A DNA stretch of 64,000 bases, from positions 3,627,501 through 3,691,500 of the forward strand of contig NZ_CP106679.1 in NCBI RefSeq assembly GCF_025502585.1, written 5' to 3'. The notes beneath the pieces are model-generated. The model saw only the letters and a list, made by a program, of their open reading frames with translations, ran no database searches and had not been told where the DNA came from. Below are positions 18,289-27,901 of the stretch, piece by piece. How positions within the stretch are numbered: position 1 is the first letter of the stretch; every line of letters starts with the position of its first letter. The stretch is from Reichenbachiella agarivorans (lineage in GTDB: Bacteria > Bacteroidota > Bacteroidia > Cytophagales > Cyclobacteriaceae). The translations under genes were made by a program, and so were the position numbers.

Positions 18289-19335
18289 ATGAATAGAAAA
18301 ATTGTTATACTCTCCATGGTTCTTGGTCTCTCTTCCTGCGAAGAACTGTTCTTTGAAGACGAAGTCTCCTCAACCAGTCCTCAGACCAACCTTGACTATT
18401 TGTGGAATGAAGTAGATAAAAAGTATTCATTTTTTGAGGTCAAGAACATAGATTGGGAAGAAGAAAAAACCAGACATGAAGCCATGATCTATGAAGGTAT
18501 GTCAGATGATTCGCTGTTTCAAGTATTAGGCTCCATGATGACAGAACTAAGAGATGATCATACCAACTTGATTTCCAGTTTTAATGTTTCTTTTTTTGGC
18601 GTGAGGTTCAACGCACAGGACAACTTTGATTTTAGGATCATACAAGACAATTATCTACCGAGAGATTATTACATTTCAGGTCCCTTTACACATGACTTCA
18701 TTGCCAACAATCAAATAGGCTACATCAGATTTCCCTCTTTTACAGGTACCATCAATTTTACCAACCTTGGATTTATACTCGATAGATATAAAGATACCGA
18801 GGGGCTGATTTTTGACTTGAGAGAAAATGGTGGTGGTGCCGTCTCTGATGTTTTCGCCCTTCTCAGTCGTCTTATAGATGAGGAAACATTGATCTACCAG
18901 TCGAGAATAAGAAATGGCAAAGAGCATTCTGACTTTTCAGAATTAGAGTCTGCCTATTTGGAACCCTACCCTGGCACACGGTACACTCACAGACCTGTTG
19001 TGTTTTTGATAGATCGAGGCACCTACAGCGCAGGATCTTTTACCTCTCTGGCGACCAAAGCTATCCCCAACATTACACTCATAGGAGATACGACTGGTGG
19101 TGGGTTAGGATTGCCCAATGGTGGTCAACTACCAAACGGATGGAGGTATCGATTTTCCATAACACAAGCCTTTACCAACGAACAAGCAAGCAAACTAGAA
19201 GCTGGACTAGAATCGGAGGTCAACGCGGACAACTATGAAAACGGTGTACCACCAGACATTTATGCGATCATGGATTGGACAAACATGGACACGGATGAAG
19301 TACTAGAAAGAGCCATCGACGAAATCCTAAAGTAG
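18289..19335 (+). CDS. S41 family peptidase, lipoprotein
   Basis: A 348-residue C-terminal-processing-protease-like enzyme. The N-terminus is a lipoprotein signal (MNRKIVILSMVLGLSSCEEL, lipidated Cys17). The S41 core has LIFDLRENGGGAVSDVFAL and the nucleophile in GTYSAGSF (Ser247), followed by the usual glycine-rich GDTTGGGLGLPNGGQLPNG. The N-terminal helical region resembles the tricorn/CtpA bundle, and there is no obvious PDZ domain. It would sit on the periplasmic or surface side of a membrane. Substrates are unknown; the adjacent barrel-like protein is the obvious partner candidate. Confidence 0.88.
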   Translation: MNRKIVILSMVLGLSSCEELFFEDEVSSTSPQTNLDYLWNEVDKKYSFFEVKNIDWEEEKTRHEAMIYEGMSDDSLFQVLGSMMTELRDDHTNLISSFNVSFFGVRFNAQDNFDFRIIQDNYLPRDYYISGPFTHDFIANNQIGYIRFPSFTGTINFTNLGFILDRYKDTEGLIFDLRENGGGAVSDVFALLSRLIDEETLIYQSRIRNGKEHSDFSELESAYLEPYPGTRYTHRPVVFLIDRGTYSAGSFTSLATKAIPNITLIGDTTGGGLGLPNGGQLPNGWRYRFSITQAFTNEQASKLEAGLESEVNADNYENGVPPDIYAIMDWTNMDTDEVLERAIDEILK

Positions 19336-19344
19336 TGCATCAAA

Positions 19345-19944
19345 TCACAACTTACTCACCCAATCATTGTCTTTGAGATAAAACCGCCATGGCAACAAGG
19401 CATCTTCACCAGCATAGCCCACACCTACCCTAGTAGATATCACAAGGTCTTTCAACTCTACCGCTTTGGCATCTTCTATCCAAAGAAGCTCGCTGTTCAG
19501 TTCTTTCTTGTTCAATCTCATATCTATCCCCATGGCTTTGCACAGTTTGCCTGGTCCATTGGACACTTTGGTTTGGTGATTTGTACGAGCTACCATGCTA
19601 TCCATGCCTTCTATGGGCTCTATGGCTCTGATCAATACAGCATCTGCCTTTCCAGCTACATTGGTCACCACATTGAACAAGTGATGGATACCATAGCAGA
19701 GATAGACATAGGCACATCCACCCGCGAGATACATCGTTTCCGTCCGTGGAGTACGTTTGCCCTCACTGGCATGACAGGCCTTGTCCCCCCAACCGCGGTA
19801 CGCCTCGGTTTCTACTATTTTTCCTTTGCACAATTGCCCGTCTAAATGGGTCACCAAGGTTTTTCCAATCAATTGTTTTGCGATTTTCACCACGTCATCA
19901 CCTTGATAAAAGGATTTAGGAATTATGTTTATGTTGTTCACCAT
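19345..19944 (-). CDS. DNA-3-methyladenine glycosylase (Mpg/AAG family)
   Basis: A 199-residue glycosylase of the mammalian AAG type, which removes alkylated and deaminated purines in base-excision repair. The general base is in KIVETEAYRG. YLCYGIHHLFNVVTN supplies the DNA-intercalating region, and VSNGPGKLCKAMGI is the conserved C-terminal motif. The length is standard for bacterial members. It converges on the S41 gene with a 9-bp gap and is divergent from the DUF2911 gene. Confidence 0.94.
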   Translation of the reverse strand: MVNNINIIPKSFYQGDDVVKIAKQLIGKTLVTHLDGQLCKGKIVETEAYRGWGDKACHASEGKRTPRTETMYLAGGCAYVYLCYGIHHLFNVVTNVAGKADAVLIRAIEPIEGMDSMVARTNHQTKVSNGPGKLCKAMGIDMRLNKKELNSELLWIEDAKAVELKDLVISTRVGVGYAGEDALLPWRFYLKDNDWVSKL

Positions 19945-20016
19945 GAATCGATAACTAGTGTTAGCTTTTCTCGTATATTCGGTCAGTAATTATAAACATA
20001 ATCAAAATAGTGAACC

Positions 20017-20895
20017 ATGAAGAAATTCAAACTTATCCCTTTTGCTATCGCTGCAGCTTTGTTGCTGTCGTTTCAGTCTAGCAAAGCACAGATCGTCACC
20101 CCACAACCTAGCCCAGCGGGCTCTGTGTCCTCAACTGTAGGCCTTACCGACATCAAGATCTCCTACTTCAGACCACAAATGAAAGGTAGAAAAATATTCG
20201 GTGAAGGTGGTGATTTCCTAGTACCGTTCGGACAGAGATGGAGAGCAGGTGCCAACTCTGGTACGACAGTTTCATTCAGTACAGATGTACAAGTAGCTGA
20301 ACAGCCCGTACCTGCAGGTGAATACTTGGTAATCTTGACTCCAGGTGCCAAAGAATGGGAAGTTATCCTCTACGCTGACAAATCATTGGGATCCAATATC
20401 AACGGAACAGAAGAAGATAAAATTACTGTAAAGGCCAATGTACCTGCTACTAAATTGACTGAAGCAGTTCAAACATTGACATATCAAATAGCTGACATCA
20501 GCGAAAATAGCGAAAATGCGAACCTTCAATTGGCTTGGGAAAATACTGCAGTGAACATCCCAGTAAAAGTATCCTTTGATGAGGCAATCATGAAGTCCAT
20601 TGCTGCCAACACAGTAGTCAACCCAAATAACTTGATTGCAGCTGCAAGATACTATTACAACTCTGACAGAGACCTAGATCAGGCTTTGACATGGGTCAAT
20701 TCGTATCTAGCTACAGGTGACAACAGCAAGCAATTCTGGAATGTACACCTCAAAGCCCAAATACTAGCAAAGAAAGGTGACAAGAAAGGCGCAATCAAAG
20801 CAGCAAATGAATCTAAAACCTTGGCTGCCAACTCTCCACAGGGAGATTTCGGATATGTAAAAAGAAATGAAGCACTCATTGCTTCTTTGAAATAA
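20017..20895 (+). CDS. DUF2911 domain exported protein
   Basis: A 292-residue protein with a clear signal peptide (MKKFKLIPFAIAAALLLSFQ, cleavage after SKAQ). The DUF2911 domain spans about residues 30-175, with the typical IKISYFRPQMKGRKIFG, WRAGANSGTTVSFSTDV and PAGEYLVILTPGAKEWEVI. A helical TPR-like C-terminus (AARYYYNSDRDLDQALTWVN) ends the protein. The family is abundant in Bacteroidota and has no assigned function. A terminator follows at 20977-21008, so it is a single-gene unit. Confidence 0.88.
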   Translation: MKKFKLIPFAIAAALLLSFQSSKAQIVTPQPSPAGSVSSTVGLTDIKISYFRPQMKGRKIFGEGGDFLVPFGQRWRAGANSGTTVSFSTDVQVAEQPVPAGEYLVILTPGAKEWEVILYADKSLGSNINGTEEDKITVKANVPATKLTEAVQTLTYQIADISENSENANLQLAWENTAVNIPVKVSFDEAIMKSIAANTVVNPNNLIAAARYYYNSDRDLDQALTWVNSYLATGDNSKQFWNVHLKAQILAKKGDKKGAIKAANESKTLAANSPQGDFGYVKRNEALIASLK

Positions 20896-20976
20896 GTCAT
20901 AAAATAATAGAAAAATGGCCAACAGTATTGATGATACTATCGGCCATTAGGATAAAATCCCACAAGCATTCAAAAG

Positions 20977-21008
20977 GCGATGACCCAAAAAGGTCACCGC
21001 TTTTTTTT
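20977..21008 (+). terminator. Rho-independent terminator after the DUF2911 gene
   Basis: Stem 20977-20985 (GCGATGACC) with 20992-21000 (GGTCACCGC), one mismatch, followed by eight T residues. A second hairpin, ATGGCC/GGCCAT with an inner AGTAT/ATACT stem, lies just upstream at 20915-20947. Confidence 0.85.
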
Positions 21009-21124
21009 ATTCCTCATCAATAGTCCTTTTCTTTGATAGTTATCAGTTTGATTTTGGACTTGTAGAAGTCAACCAATGCTATATAATCAAAGACGCTAAT
21101 GATAACTTGGATAATTTCTAGACT

Positions 21125-22972
21125 ATGATAAATATCGTTAGATACTGTTTACTACTTGCTTTTCTTTGCGCTGGTGCAGCCCATGCACAATTGAGAGTGG
21201 ACAGGGTCATCCCTCCTTCTTTCAATTCCGCAGCGATCATCAAGTATTGTGACCATCCAGTTGGGGTCAAGTATGGAGTCCCAAAAATCAAACTTCCCCT
21301 CCAAACCCTCATAGACGATGACTTGTTTGTCCCTATCAGCCTCAATTACCATGCGATGGGGATCAAGGTAGAAGAGGAAGCTACATGGGCTGGTCTCGGT
21401 TGGTCGGTAGAAGCGGGTGGTGTGATCACACGAATCGTGCGAGGAGAAAACGATTTATCATTGGCGGACAAACACGAGAGCAACAATTCGCTAGGTTACC
21501 CATTTGAGCACATCAAACCCTGTTTTGATGACTGTGCTGAAAACGAAAATGAAAGCTTTCATCAAAAAGTATGTGCTGGCGAGATTGATTCGGATCCAGA
21601 CATTTTCTTCTTCAACATATTGGGAATGAAAGGAAAATTCATGTTGACTCCCGATCATGATAGCACATCGACAAAACTCACCCTAAAGCTGGTCAGTCCT
21701 CGATCTATGACTGCTGAGTTTGATATGCTCAAAAATTCATGGAAAATATCTGATCAATACGGCTATCAATATTTTTTCGAAACGAAGGAAGTCACACGGT
21801 CATTAAGCAGTTTTTTTGATTATAAGTTTGAATCACAGAGTTCAAAATTCGACTTTAGCAGTCACTCGGCTACTACCTCATGGCACATGAGCAAAATCAT
21901 TTCTCCTAAAGGACGAGAAGCCCTATTCAAATATGACGTAGATATTGATGGGATATCCAAATACCTAAGCAACAGTGCCTACCACAAAATGAACATCAAT
22001 GACGAAGAAGTTTGGGATGTGCATTATTCATCGTACTGTTTTCCTCAAGACATCGAAACGGTACAAATCACCTCAGAGTATTTGCATGCTGATGTGTACC
22101 TCAAATCCATCAAAGTGGGAGATTATGTAGCCAATTTCTCCAAAAGCGAACAGGCCAATCTAAGGACCCAAACAGAAACAACTGGAGCGGGCAACAGTCG
22201 GTTCATCACCGAAACCAATGTAGGATACAGAAGGCAGCAACTGGATGGTATAGAAGTATTGAAAGGTGGGATTGTCATCAATAGCGCTACCTTCAAATAT
22301 TCTACTTTTAAATCCAATGCCACCACCAACAACCCAATCTTGACACACAGGTTAAAATTGGACAGCATGATCACCAGAACCCTCACCGATACCAGTAGAT
22401 TGGGCTTTTCGTATGTGGAGAAATTTGGGTTGCCATCCAAAGAAAGCCAAGCCAGAGATCTATGGGGCTATTACAACGGCGAAGAAACGCTGCACAACGT
22501 GACTCCATCGGACTACTTCAATTACAGTCAGCCAGAAAAGGCCCTGCAAGAAGAAGGTAAAACCAAACACTATTCTCTGCCTCATATCAAAGAAGGAGTC
22601 ATTGCTCAGATTGATTTTGGAGGAGGAAAGACCACAACCTATGATTTTGACCATCAAGAATTTTTCGACATCAATACTGAGATATCGAGTCATTTCTCTG
22701 GCAACATGGCTGCATCCAATTTCAAAAGCCATATCAAACCATATATTTTTGGAGGGCTCAGAATCAAAGAGATCATAGAGTCTTTTCCCAAAGAAAAAAT
22801 ATACAAAGACTACATCTATAAAATCAACGGCAAAGAGTCTGGTGAACTCATCATCACTCCATATAGTCACGAGCACCATGGATTTGGACACAAAACATCG
22901 GGCAACCACTGTGTCAAATACCCTACAGTAAAGATTAAAACTGGTAAATTGTTTAACGGCCATAAATTCTAA
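21125..22972 (+). CDS. Secreted protein with RHS-type N-terminal domain, no YD repeats
   Basis: A 615-residue exported protein (signal MINIVRYCLLLAFLCAGAAH, cleavage near AHAQ). Residues about 25-115 match the N-terminal region of large Bacteroidota RHS/YD-repeat proteins: alternating IPLQTLIDDDLFVPISLNYH, then GIKVEEEATWAGLGWSVEAG and GVITRIVRGENDLS. Normally more than a thousand residues with YD repeats follow. Here the protein ends at residue 615 (KTGKLFNGHKF) with no YD repeats and no T9SS tail. Either this is a natural short form or the C-terminal part has been lost. The next gene, a FISUMP-domain protein, starts 4 bp later. Confidence 0.7.
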   Translation: MINIVRYCLLLAFLCAGAAHAQLRVDRVIPPSFNSAAIIKYCDHPVGVKYGVPKIKLPLQTLIDDDLFVPISLNYHAMGIKVEEEATWAGLGWSVEAGGVITRIVRGENDLSLADKHESNNSLGYPFEHIKPCFDDCAENENESFHQKVCAGEIDSDPDIFFFNILGMKGKFMLTPDHDSTSTKLTLKLVSPRSMTAEFDMLKNSWKISDQYGYQYFFETKEVTRSLSSFFDYKFESQSSKFDFSSHSATTSWHMSKIISPKGREALFKYDVDIDGISKYLSNSAYHKMNINDEEVWDVHYSSYCFPQDIETVQITSEYLHADVYLKSIKVGDYVANFSKSEQANLRTQTETTGAGNSRFITETNVGYRRQQLDGIEVLKGGIVINSATFKYSTFKSNATTNNPILTHRLKLDSMITRTLTDTSRLGFSYVEKFGLPSKESQARDLWGYYNGEETLHNVTPSDYFNYSQPEKALQEEGKTKHYSLPHIKEGVIAQIDFGGGKTTTYDFDHQEFFDINTEISSHFSGNMAASNFKSHIKPYIFGGLRIKEIIESFPKEKIYKDYIYKINGKESGELIITPYSHEHHGFGHKTSGNHCVKYPTVKIKTGKLFNGHKF

Positions 22973-22975
22973 CAT

Positions 22976-23563
22976 ATGAAAACCTTTCTTTTTGTTGCGC
23001 AACTGTCCCTTCTATTTTCTGCTCAGTGGCTTTCCGCCCAAGACAGAATGGGTGTGTTCTTTGACCCTAGAGATGGAAAAGAATACGAAACAGTCTTTGT
23101 AGAACTCCCGCTAGAAGCTGGTGTAACTGTGGAAAAGGAATGGTTTGCAGAAAATCTCAACTACCACATGGATGGCGCATTCTGTTACAACAATTACGAA
23201 GAGTACTGCAACACCTTTGGTCGTCTGTACACATGGAAAGCTGCCCTAGTAGCCTGCCCTACTGGTTGGCATATCCCGATTGATATGGAATTGGAGACAC
23301 TCACCAAAAAACACGGCGGGAAAAAATCCGCTGGAGGAACCTTCAAAGAAGGTGGTGAAAGTGGATTAAACCTTTTGATGGCGGGTTTTGGAGAGCCTAA
23401 CGGATCATACATAGATGTGGGTGTCAATGGATACTATTGGAAAAAAACAGACATGAAATCTATGACACCAGGATTGATCACCATTCACAATGGAGTGGAT
23501 TATTTCACCGATGATCAAATCAATGCCTCTCACCGCAACAGTATTAGATGTGTACGTGACTAA
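22976..23563 (+). CDS. FISUMP-domain exported protein
   Basis: A 195-residue protein with a signal peptide (MKTFLFVAQLSLLFSAQWLS, cleavage after AQ). It has the Fibrobacter succinogenes major paralogous domain: DPRDGKEYETVFV, EWFAENLNY, YCNTFGRLYTWKAAL, CPTGWHIP and the final SIRCVRD. Cysteines in YCNTF, ACPTGW and IRCVRD are conserved. The fold is C-type-lectin-like and is found on surface-exposed Bacteroidota proteins; its ligands are unknown. It starts 4 bp after the RHS-like gene, so the two are almost certainly co-expressed. Confidence 0.85.
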   Translation: MKTFLFVAQLSLLFSAQWLSAQDRMGVFFDPRDGKEYETVFVELPLEAGVTVEKEWFAENLNYHMDGAFCYNNYEEYCNTFGRLYTWKAALVACPTGWHIPIDMELETLTKKHGGKKSAGGTFKEGGESGLNLLMAGFGEPNGSYIDVGVNGYYWKKTDMKSMTPGLITIHNGVDYFTDDQINASHRNSIRCVRD

Positions 23564-23576
23564 ATGAACCTTTGGC

Positions 23577-23605
23577 ATGAGAAGAAACTATCAACTTCTT
23601 CTCAT
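23577..23605 (+). terminator. Probable terminator hairpin
   Basis: Perfect 10-bp stem (ATGAGAAGAA 23577-23586 with TTCTTCTCAT 23596-23605) 13 bp after the FISUMP stop. There is no clear T-run, so termination is less certain. Confidence 0.5.
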
Positions 23606-23732
23606 CACAAAATCTAGATTGTCTTGATGTTTGTCCAGCTCAAAATAGTCTATTACATAGATTTCATATTTGCAAAATCTCCTCATTGCTTCATAATTAT
23701 ATCCGAACTTTACTCAAATATTCATTAAACAA

Positions 23733-25262
23733 ATGAACCTACAAGACATAGAAAATATTGAATTGACTTATTTGACTCTTGGAGATTACCATGAGTTAAA
23801 AGAAGCAATGATCGTGGCATACCCCTCCATGCCAGATGCCTATTGGAAAGAAAGCCAAATCAAGAGCCTCATCAAGAAATTTAGTGAGGGACAGGTCGTA
23901 ATCAAGATCAATGGTCAGCTGGCAGGTTGCGCGCTTTCCATCCTGGTAGACAAGGAAAAATGTGAGAAACCGCACACTTACAAAAACATCACGGGTAATT
24001 ACACCTTTGATACACACGATCCTGAGGGAGATACACTATACGGGATTGACATCTTCATCAAACCAGAATACCGTGGGCTAAGACTAGGTCGACGTCTGTA
24101 CGATTACCGCAAGGAACTTTGTGAAAAATTGAATCTAAGAGGCATTGCCTTTGGTGGACGAATACCAAATTTTCATAAATACTCAGACGAACTCACACCT
24201 AAAGAGTACATCGAAAAAGTACGAAACAAGGAAATTGATGATCCCGTCTACAACTTCCAAATCTCCAATGATTTTCACCCATCTAGAATCCTCAAAGGGT
24301 ATCTGGAAGGAGACGAAGCATCCAACGAATTTGCAGTGTTGCTGGAGTGGGACAACATATACTATGAAGAACCTACCACGCAGGCTTCTGCTCGAAAAAA
24401 AGTAGTCAGACTAGGCCTGGTCCAGTGGCAAATGAGACCCTACCAAAATTTGGATGACCTCATGCAACAGGTTGAGTATTTTATCGACACAGTATCTGGC
24501 TACCGATGCGACTTTGCACTTTTTCCTGAGTTTTTCAATGCGCCATTGATGGCTGAAAACAATCACTTGGGTGAAGCAGATGCGATTCGCGAATTGGCCA
24601 AACACACAGAAGCGATCGTTGACAAATTTTCAGAACTATCGATCTCCTACAACATCAACATCATCACAGGTAGCATGCCTGAAATAAAAGATGAAAAGCT
24701 TTACAACGTGGGTTATCTGTGCCGCCGAGATGGCACGGTGGATCGCTACGAGAAGATTCATGTCACTCCCGATGAGGCCAAAGTATGGGGTATGCAAGGT
24801 GGAGATGAAATCAAAGTTTTTGATACGGATTGCGGCAAGATTGGTGTCTTGATTTGTTATGATTCAGAGTTCCCTGAGTTGAGTAGATTGTTGGCCGATG
24901 ATGGCATGGATATTTTGTTTGTACCATTCCTGACTGACACTCAAAATGGCTACTCCAGAGTCAGAAACTGCTCTCAGGCACGTGCGATTGAAAACGAATG
25001 CTATGTAGCCATCGCAGGTAGCGTGGGCAACCTGCCCAATGTACACAACATGGATATCCAGTTTGCACAGTCGATGGTATTTACACCCTGTGACTTTGCC
25101 TTCCCTACCAATGGCATCAAAGCAGAGGCTACCCCAAACACAGAAATGATTCTGATCGCCGATGTGGACATAGATATGTTGCGCGAGTTGAACCAATTTG
25201 GCAGTGTACGAAACCTAAGAGATCGTAGAAAGGACATTTACCAATTGAAGAAAAAGAAGTAG
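23733..25262 (+). CDS. GNAT acetyltransferase fused to carbon-nitrogen hydrolase
   Basis: A 509-residue two-domain protein. Residues about 8-210 form a GNAT N-acetyltransferase domain (acetyl-CoA motif in EYRGLRLGRRLYDYRKELC). Residues about 223-505 form a nitrilase-superfamily amidohydrolase with the full triad: Glu266 in LFPEFFNAP, Lys341 in YEKIHVTP and Cys375 in VLICYDSEFP. The fusion is a known architecture in many bacteria. The natural substrate pair is not established here; one hypothesis is acetylation of an amine coupled to hydrolysis of an amide. It is a single-gene unit with a terminator behind it. Confidence 0.93.
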   Translation: MNLQDIENIELTYLTLGDYHELKEAMIVAYPSMPDAYWKESQIKSLIKKFSEGQVVIKINGQLAGCALSILVDKEKCEKPHTYKNITGNYTFDTHDPEGDTLYGIDIFIKPEYRGLRLGRRLYDYRKELCEKLNLRGIAFGGRIPNFHKYSDELTPKEYIEKVRNKEIDDPVYNFQISNDFHPSRILKGYLEGDEASNEFAVLLEWDNIYYEEPTTQASARKKVVRLGLVQWQMRPYQNLDDLMQQVEYFIDTVSGYRCDFALFPEFFNAPLMAENNHLGEADAIRELAKHTEAIVDKFSELSISYNINIITGSMPEIKDEKLYNVGYLCRRDGTVDRYEKIHVTPDEAKVWGMQGGDEIKVFDTDCGKIGVLICYDSEFPELSRLLADDGMDILFVPFLTDTQNGYSRVRNCSQARAIENECYVAIAGSVGNLPNVHNMDIQFAQSMVFTPCDFAFPTNGIKAEATPNTEMILIADVDIDMLRELNQFGSVRNLRDRRKDIYQLKKKK

Positions 25263-25281
25263 TCTTCTCAAATCAAGACCA

Positions 25282-25320
25282 TGACAAAGCTTGGAGAGAA
25301 AACCTTTCCAAGCTTTGTCA
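25282..25320 (+). terminator. Terminator after the GNAT-nitrilase gene
   Basis: Perfect 14-bp stem (25282-25295 with 25307-25320, TGACAAAGCTTGGA and its complement) and an 11-base loop. It is followed only by TTTATAAG, so the T-run is short. Confidence 0.75.
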
Positions 25321-25458
25321 TTTATAAGAAGCTGATTCATCTCTAGTTGTCTGCCATCTTGCTCCCGCTCAATAATTTTGACCAACAAAAAGCACTTGTT
25401 AAAGTTTCAAACTTTCTAATTTTAACTCCTAAATTGAATAACACATAATCTCACTCAA

Positions 25459-26400
25459 TTGATGAAAGAAATATTTTCTCAAGAATTTTGGCAAGAAACC
25501 TACAGTACCTTGGCGCAATGGATCATCCAAACCATCCCGTCCATTCTACTCATCATCATCTTGCTTTTCGTCAGCCTCAAACTCTATCGTCGAGTGATCA
25601 AAAGCATCGAAAGGGCAATGCTCAAAGCAGCACAACTCAGACAAGGTGAAGAAAGCCTGCTGGAAAAAGAAAAACGTGTCAATACCTTGGTCAACATCAT
25701 CAGGCAAGCAGGCAAGATTGTCATTTGGGCCATTTTTTTACTCATATTGCTACGCAAAATTGACATTGACATTGCACCTATTTTGGCCAGTGCAGGTATT
25801 TTAGGTTTAGCTGTTGGTTTTGGTGCCCAAGAATTGGTGCGTGATTTCATCTCCGGATTCTTCATTCTATTCGAAAATCAAGTCAGAACGGGCGATGTAG
25901 CCATCATCAATGGCACGGGTGGTTTGGTCGAAGAGATTGCACTCCGCACGATCACACTCCGTGACTTTGCGGGAGTCGTGCACATCTTTCAAAATGGTAA
26001 GATCAACACCTTGTCCAACATGACCAAAGAATGGTCTGCCTCTGTGTTTGATATCGGTGTGGCCTATAAAGAAGACATCGGCAAAGTCAGAATGATCCTG
26101 CACCAAGTCGGTGCAGAATTGCAAGAAGATCCTGCCTTCAAAAACAAAATCAATGAACCCCTTGAGGTCTTCGGGTTGGATAAATTTGGAGACAGTGCAG
26201 TGGTCATCAAGGCACGATTCAAAACCAAACCTAGCGAACAGTGGAATGTCGGTCGTGAATTCAACGAAAGACTGAAAAAGGCATTTGATACCGCAGGGAT
26301 AGAAATTCCATTCCCACATAGAACCGTCTACTGGGGAGATGCGATCAACCCATTGATGCTCAAATTGGATGAGGAAAGTAAGCTAAACGCTAAAAGTTGA
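25459..26400 (+). CDS. Small-conductance mechanosensitive channel (MscS family)
   Basis: A 313-residue channel. Three transmembrane segments lie at about 20-45, 85-103 and 110-130. The third is the pore helix, with small residues (ILASAGILGLAVGFGAQELV) followed by the beta domain (TGDVAIINGTGGLVEEIALRTITLRD) and the alpha-beta cytoplasmic cage. It opens when membrane tension rises to release solutes during osmotic downshock. It stands alone and is distinct from the second MscS homologue at 42244. Confidence 0.93.
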   Translation: MMKEIFSQEFWQETYSTLAQWIIQTIPSILLIIILLFVSLKLYRRVIKSIERAMLKAAQLRQGEESLLEKEKRVNTLVNIIRQAGKIVIWAIFLLILLRKIDIDIAPILASAGILGLAVGFGAQELVRDFISGFFILFENQVRTGDVAIINGTGGLVEEIALRTITLRDFAGVVHIFQNGKINTLSNMTKEWSASVFDIGVAYKEDIGKVRMILHQVGAELQEDPAFKNKINEPLEVFGLDKFGDSAVVIKARFKTKPSEQWNVGREFNERLKKAFDTAGIEIPFPHRTVYWGDAINPLMLKLDEESKLNAKS

Positions 26401-26446
26401 GTACCAAAGACCCACTGTTAGTAACTCCCCTACATCCATGTACCTA

Positions 26447-27580
26447 TTACGCCACTTGCCCCAGGCTACGCAGCATCCTAAAATGATCTGAAATAGCAGA
26501 GACAAATGTACGCTGGCTATGGTAGGGTATGTCGTACTTTAAGGCTGTTTCTGACACGATCACAGACAGTTTTTTATAATGTACATGACAGACATTGGGC
26601 AACAGATGATGCTCTATCTGAAAATTAAGCCCACCAATAAACCATGACAACAACCTACTCTTGGGGGCATAGTTGCTGGTAGTAGCCAACTGATGTACCG
26701 ACCAATCATCGTCTATCATGCCATGCTCATCTGGGTTGGGAAATTCATTGCTAGTCATGATGTGAGCAGTCTGAAACACCACTGAGATAAACAATCCAGT
26801 CATAAAGTGCATGCTCAGGAAAGCCACCACAATGACCCATGGCGCTATGGGTAACATGATGATCGGGATGATCAATGAGTAGCCATAGTACATCACTTTG
26901 AGAAGTACCGCTTTTGCCAATTCGATTTTCACCTCGTGTCTCTTTTTGAAGAAACCTAATTTGTGATAGCGCATAATCCTGATAAAGTCTTTGATCGATA
27001 CCCAAATCAAAGTCAACAGGCCATAAAAAAACCAAACATAGATGTGCTGAAACTTGTGTATACCATAGTATTTGGTATTGGGCGAAAACCGTAGAAAGTA
27101 AGGCATATTGAGGTCGTCATCCGAGTCTTCTATGTTGGTATAGGTATGATGAAGTACATTGTGCTGAATCTTCCAGACTGAGGCATTGGCACCAATCAGG
27201 TTGATCGAATAGCCCACCCACTTGTTGATATTGGTTTTGGTTGAGTATGAGCCATGGAGTGCATCATGCATCACTCCCATCCCTATCCCTGTCATGCCCA
27301 GCCCACTGATCATATACATGACAAAGAGCATCGGGGTACTACTGACCAAGCCTAGACACAGTACAATCAATGGTATCAGAAAAAGGGAAATCATGAATAT
27401 GGTTTTGAAAACCATGTTGGCATTGGCGTACCTATGCGTGTTGTGAGTCGTAAAATATTCTCTGACCTTGCTTCTGAGTTCATTTGAGAACTCAGCATGC
27501 TGCGTCGTTTTTGAAAATTTGATATGTTCGATATTGCTGTTGTTTTTGAGGTATAATCTGCTCAATACCGCATAACTCAA
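26447..27580 (-). CDS. Membrane fatty acid desaturase
   Basis: A 377-residue membrane di-iron desaturase with four hydrophobic segments. The three histidine boxes are HDALHGS, HNVLHHTYTN and QIEHHLLPN. The QxxHH form of the third box is typical of front-end (delta-5/delta-6-like) acyl desaturases; no cytochrome b5 domain is present. It would introduce a double bond into membrane acyl chains using a separate electron donor. Position specificity cannot be read from the sequence. It is divergent from the ABC-F gene across a 321-bp gap. Confidence 0.93.
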   Translation of the reverse strand: MSYAVLSRLYLKNNSNIEHIKFSKTTQHAEFSNELRSKVREYFTTHNTHRYANANMVFKTIFMISLFLIPLIVLCLGLVSSTPMLFVMYMISGLGMTGIGMGVMHDALHGSYSTKTNINKWVGYSINLIGANASVWKIQHNVLHHTYTNIEDSDDDLNMPYFLRFSPNTKYYGIHKFQHIYVWFFYGLLTLIWVSIKDFIRIMRYHKLGFFKKRHEVKIELAKAVLLKVMYYGYSLIIPIIMLPIAPWVIVVAFLSMHFMTGLFISVVFQTAHIMTSNEFPNPDEHGMIDDDWSVHQLATTSNYAPKSRLLSWFIGGLNFQIEHHLLPNVCHVHYKKLSVIVSETALKYDIPYHSQRTFVSAISDHFRMLRSLGQVA

Positions 27581-27901
27581 GACCGAACAAACAGCTTTGG
27601 ACCACCGATAGGAAATAGACTAATAAATTAAAAAAATTAACGTGAATACAGGCAGGTTACTTATTTAAAGTCCTCCAAGCTACTGCTAATAAAGATAGCA
27701 CCACCCCTATCTCCGATATATGTTCCAAAAAACGAAGAATCATCATTATGAATATTCCTATTAGTCGAAACAATTGAACATATCCAAGTAGTGATAAATC
27801 TACGCTGTGCTTTCTGTCCTATTGAATTTCTTTCACATTAAATAAAATCCTTAGATTATTAGATCAGGGAATTCTTAAATTCGCGTCTTATTCAAGACGA
27901 T
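27581..27901. other. Divergent intergenic region desaturase / ABC-F
   Basis: This 321-bp, AT-rich region should hold promoters for both neighbours, but I find no exact TAnnTTTG in either direction. A short perfect hairpin (CGTCTT 27884-27889, AAGACG 27894-27899) lies 2 bases before the ABC-F start codon and could hinder ribosome access. Confidence 0.5.

Noticed and set aside
22460-23002. 180-codon minus-strand frame across the RHS-like gene and the start of the FISUMP gene
   Set aside because: It is the complement of two genes with clear signal peptides and domains. The hydrophobic, aromatic-rich product is an antisense artefact.
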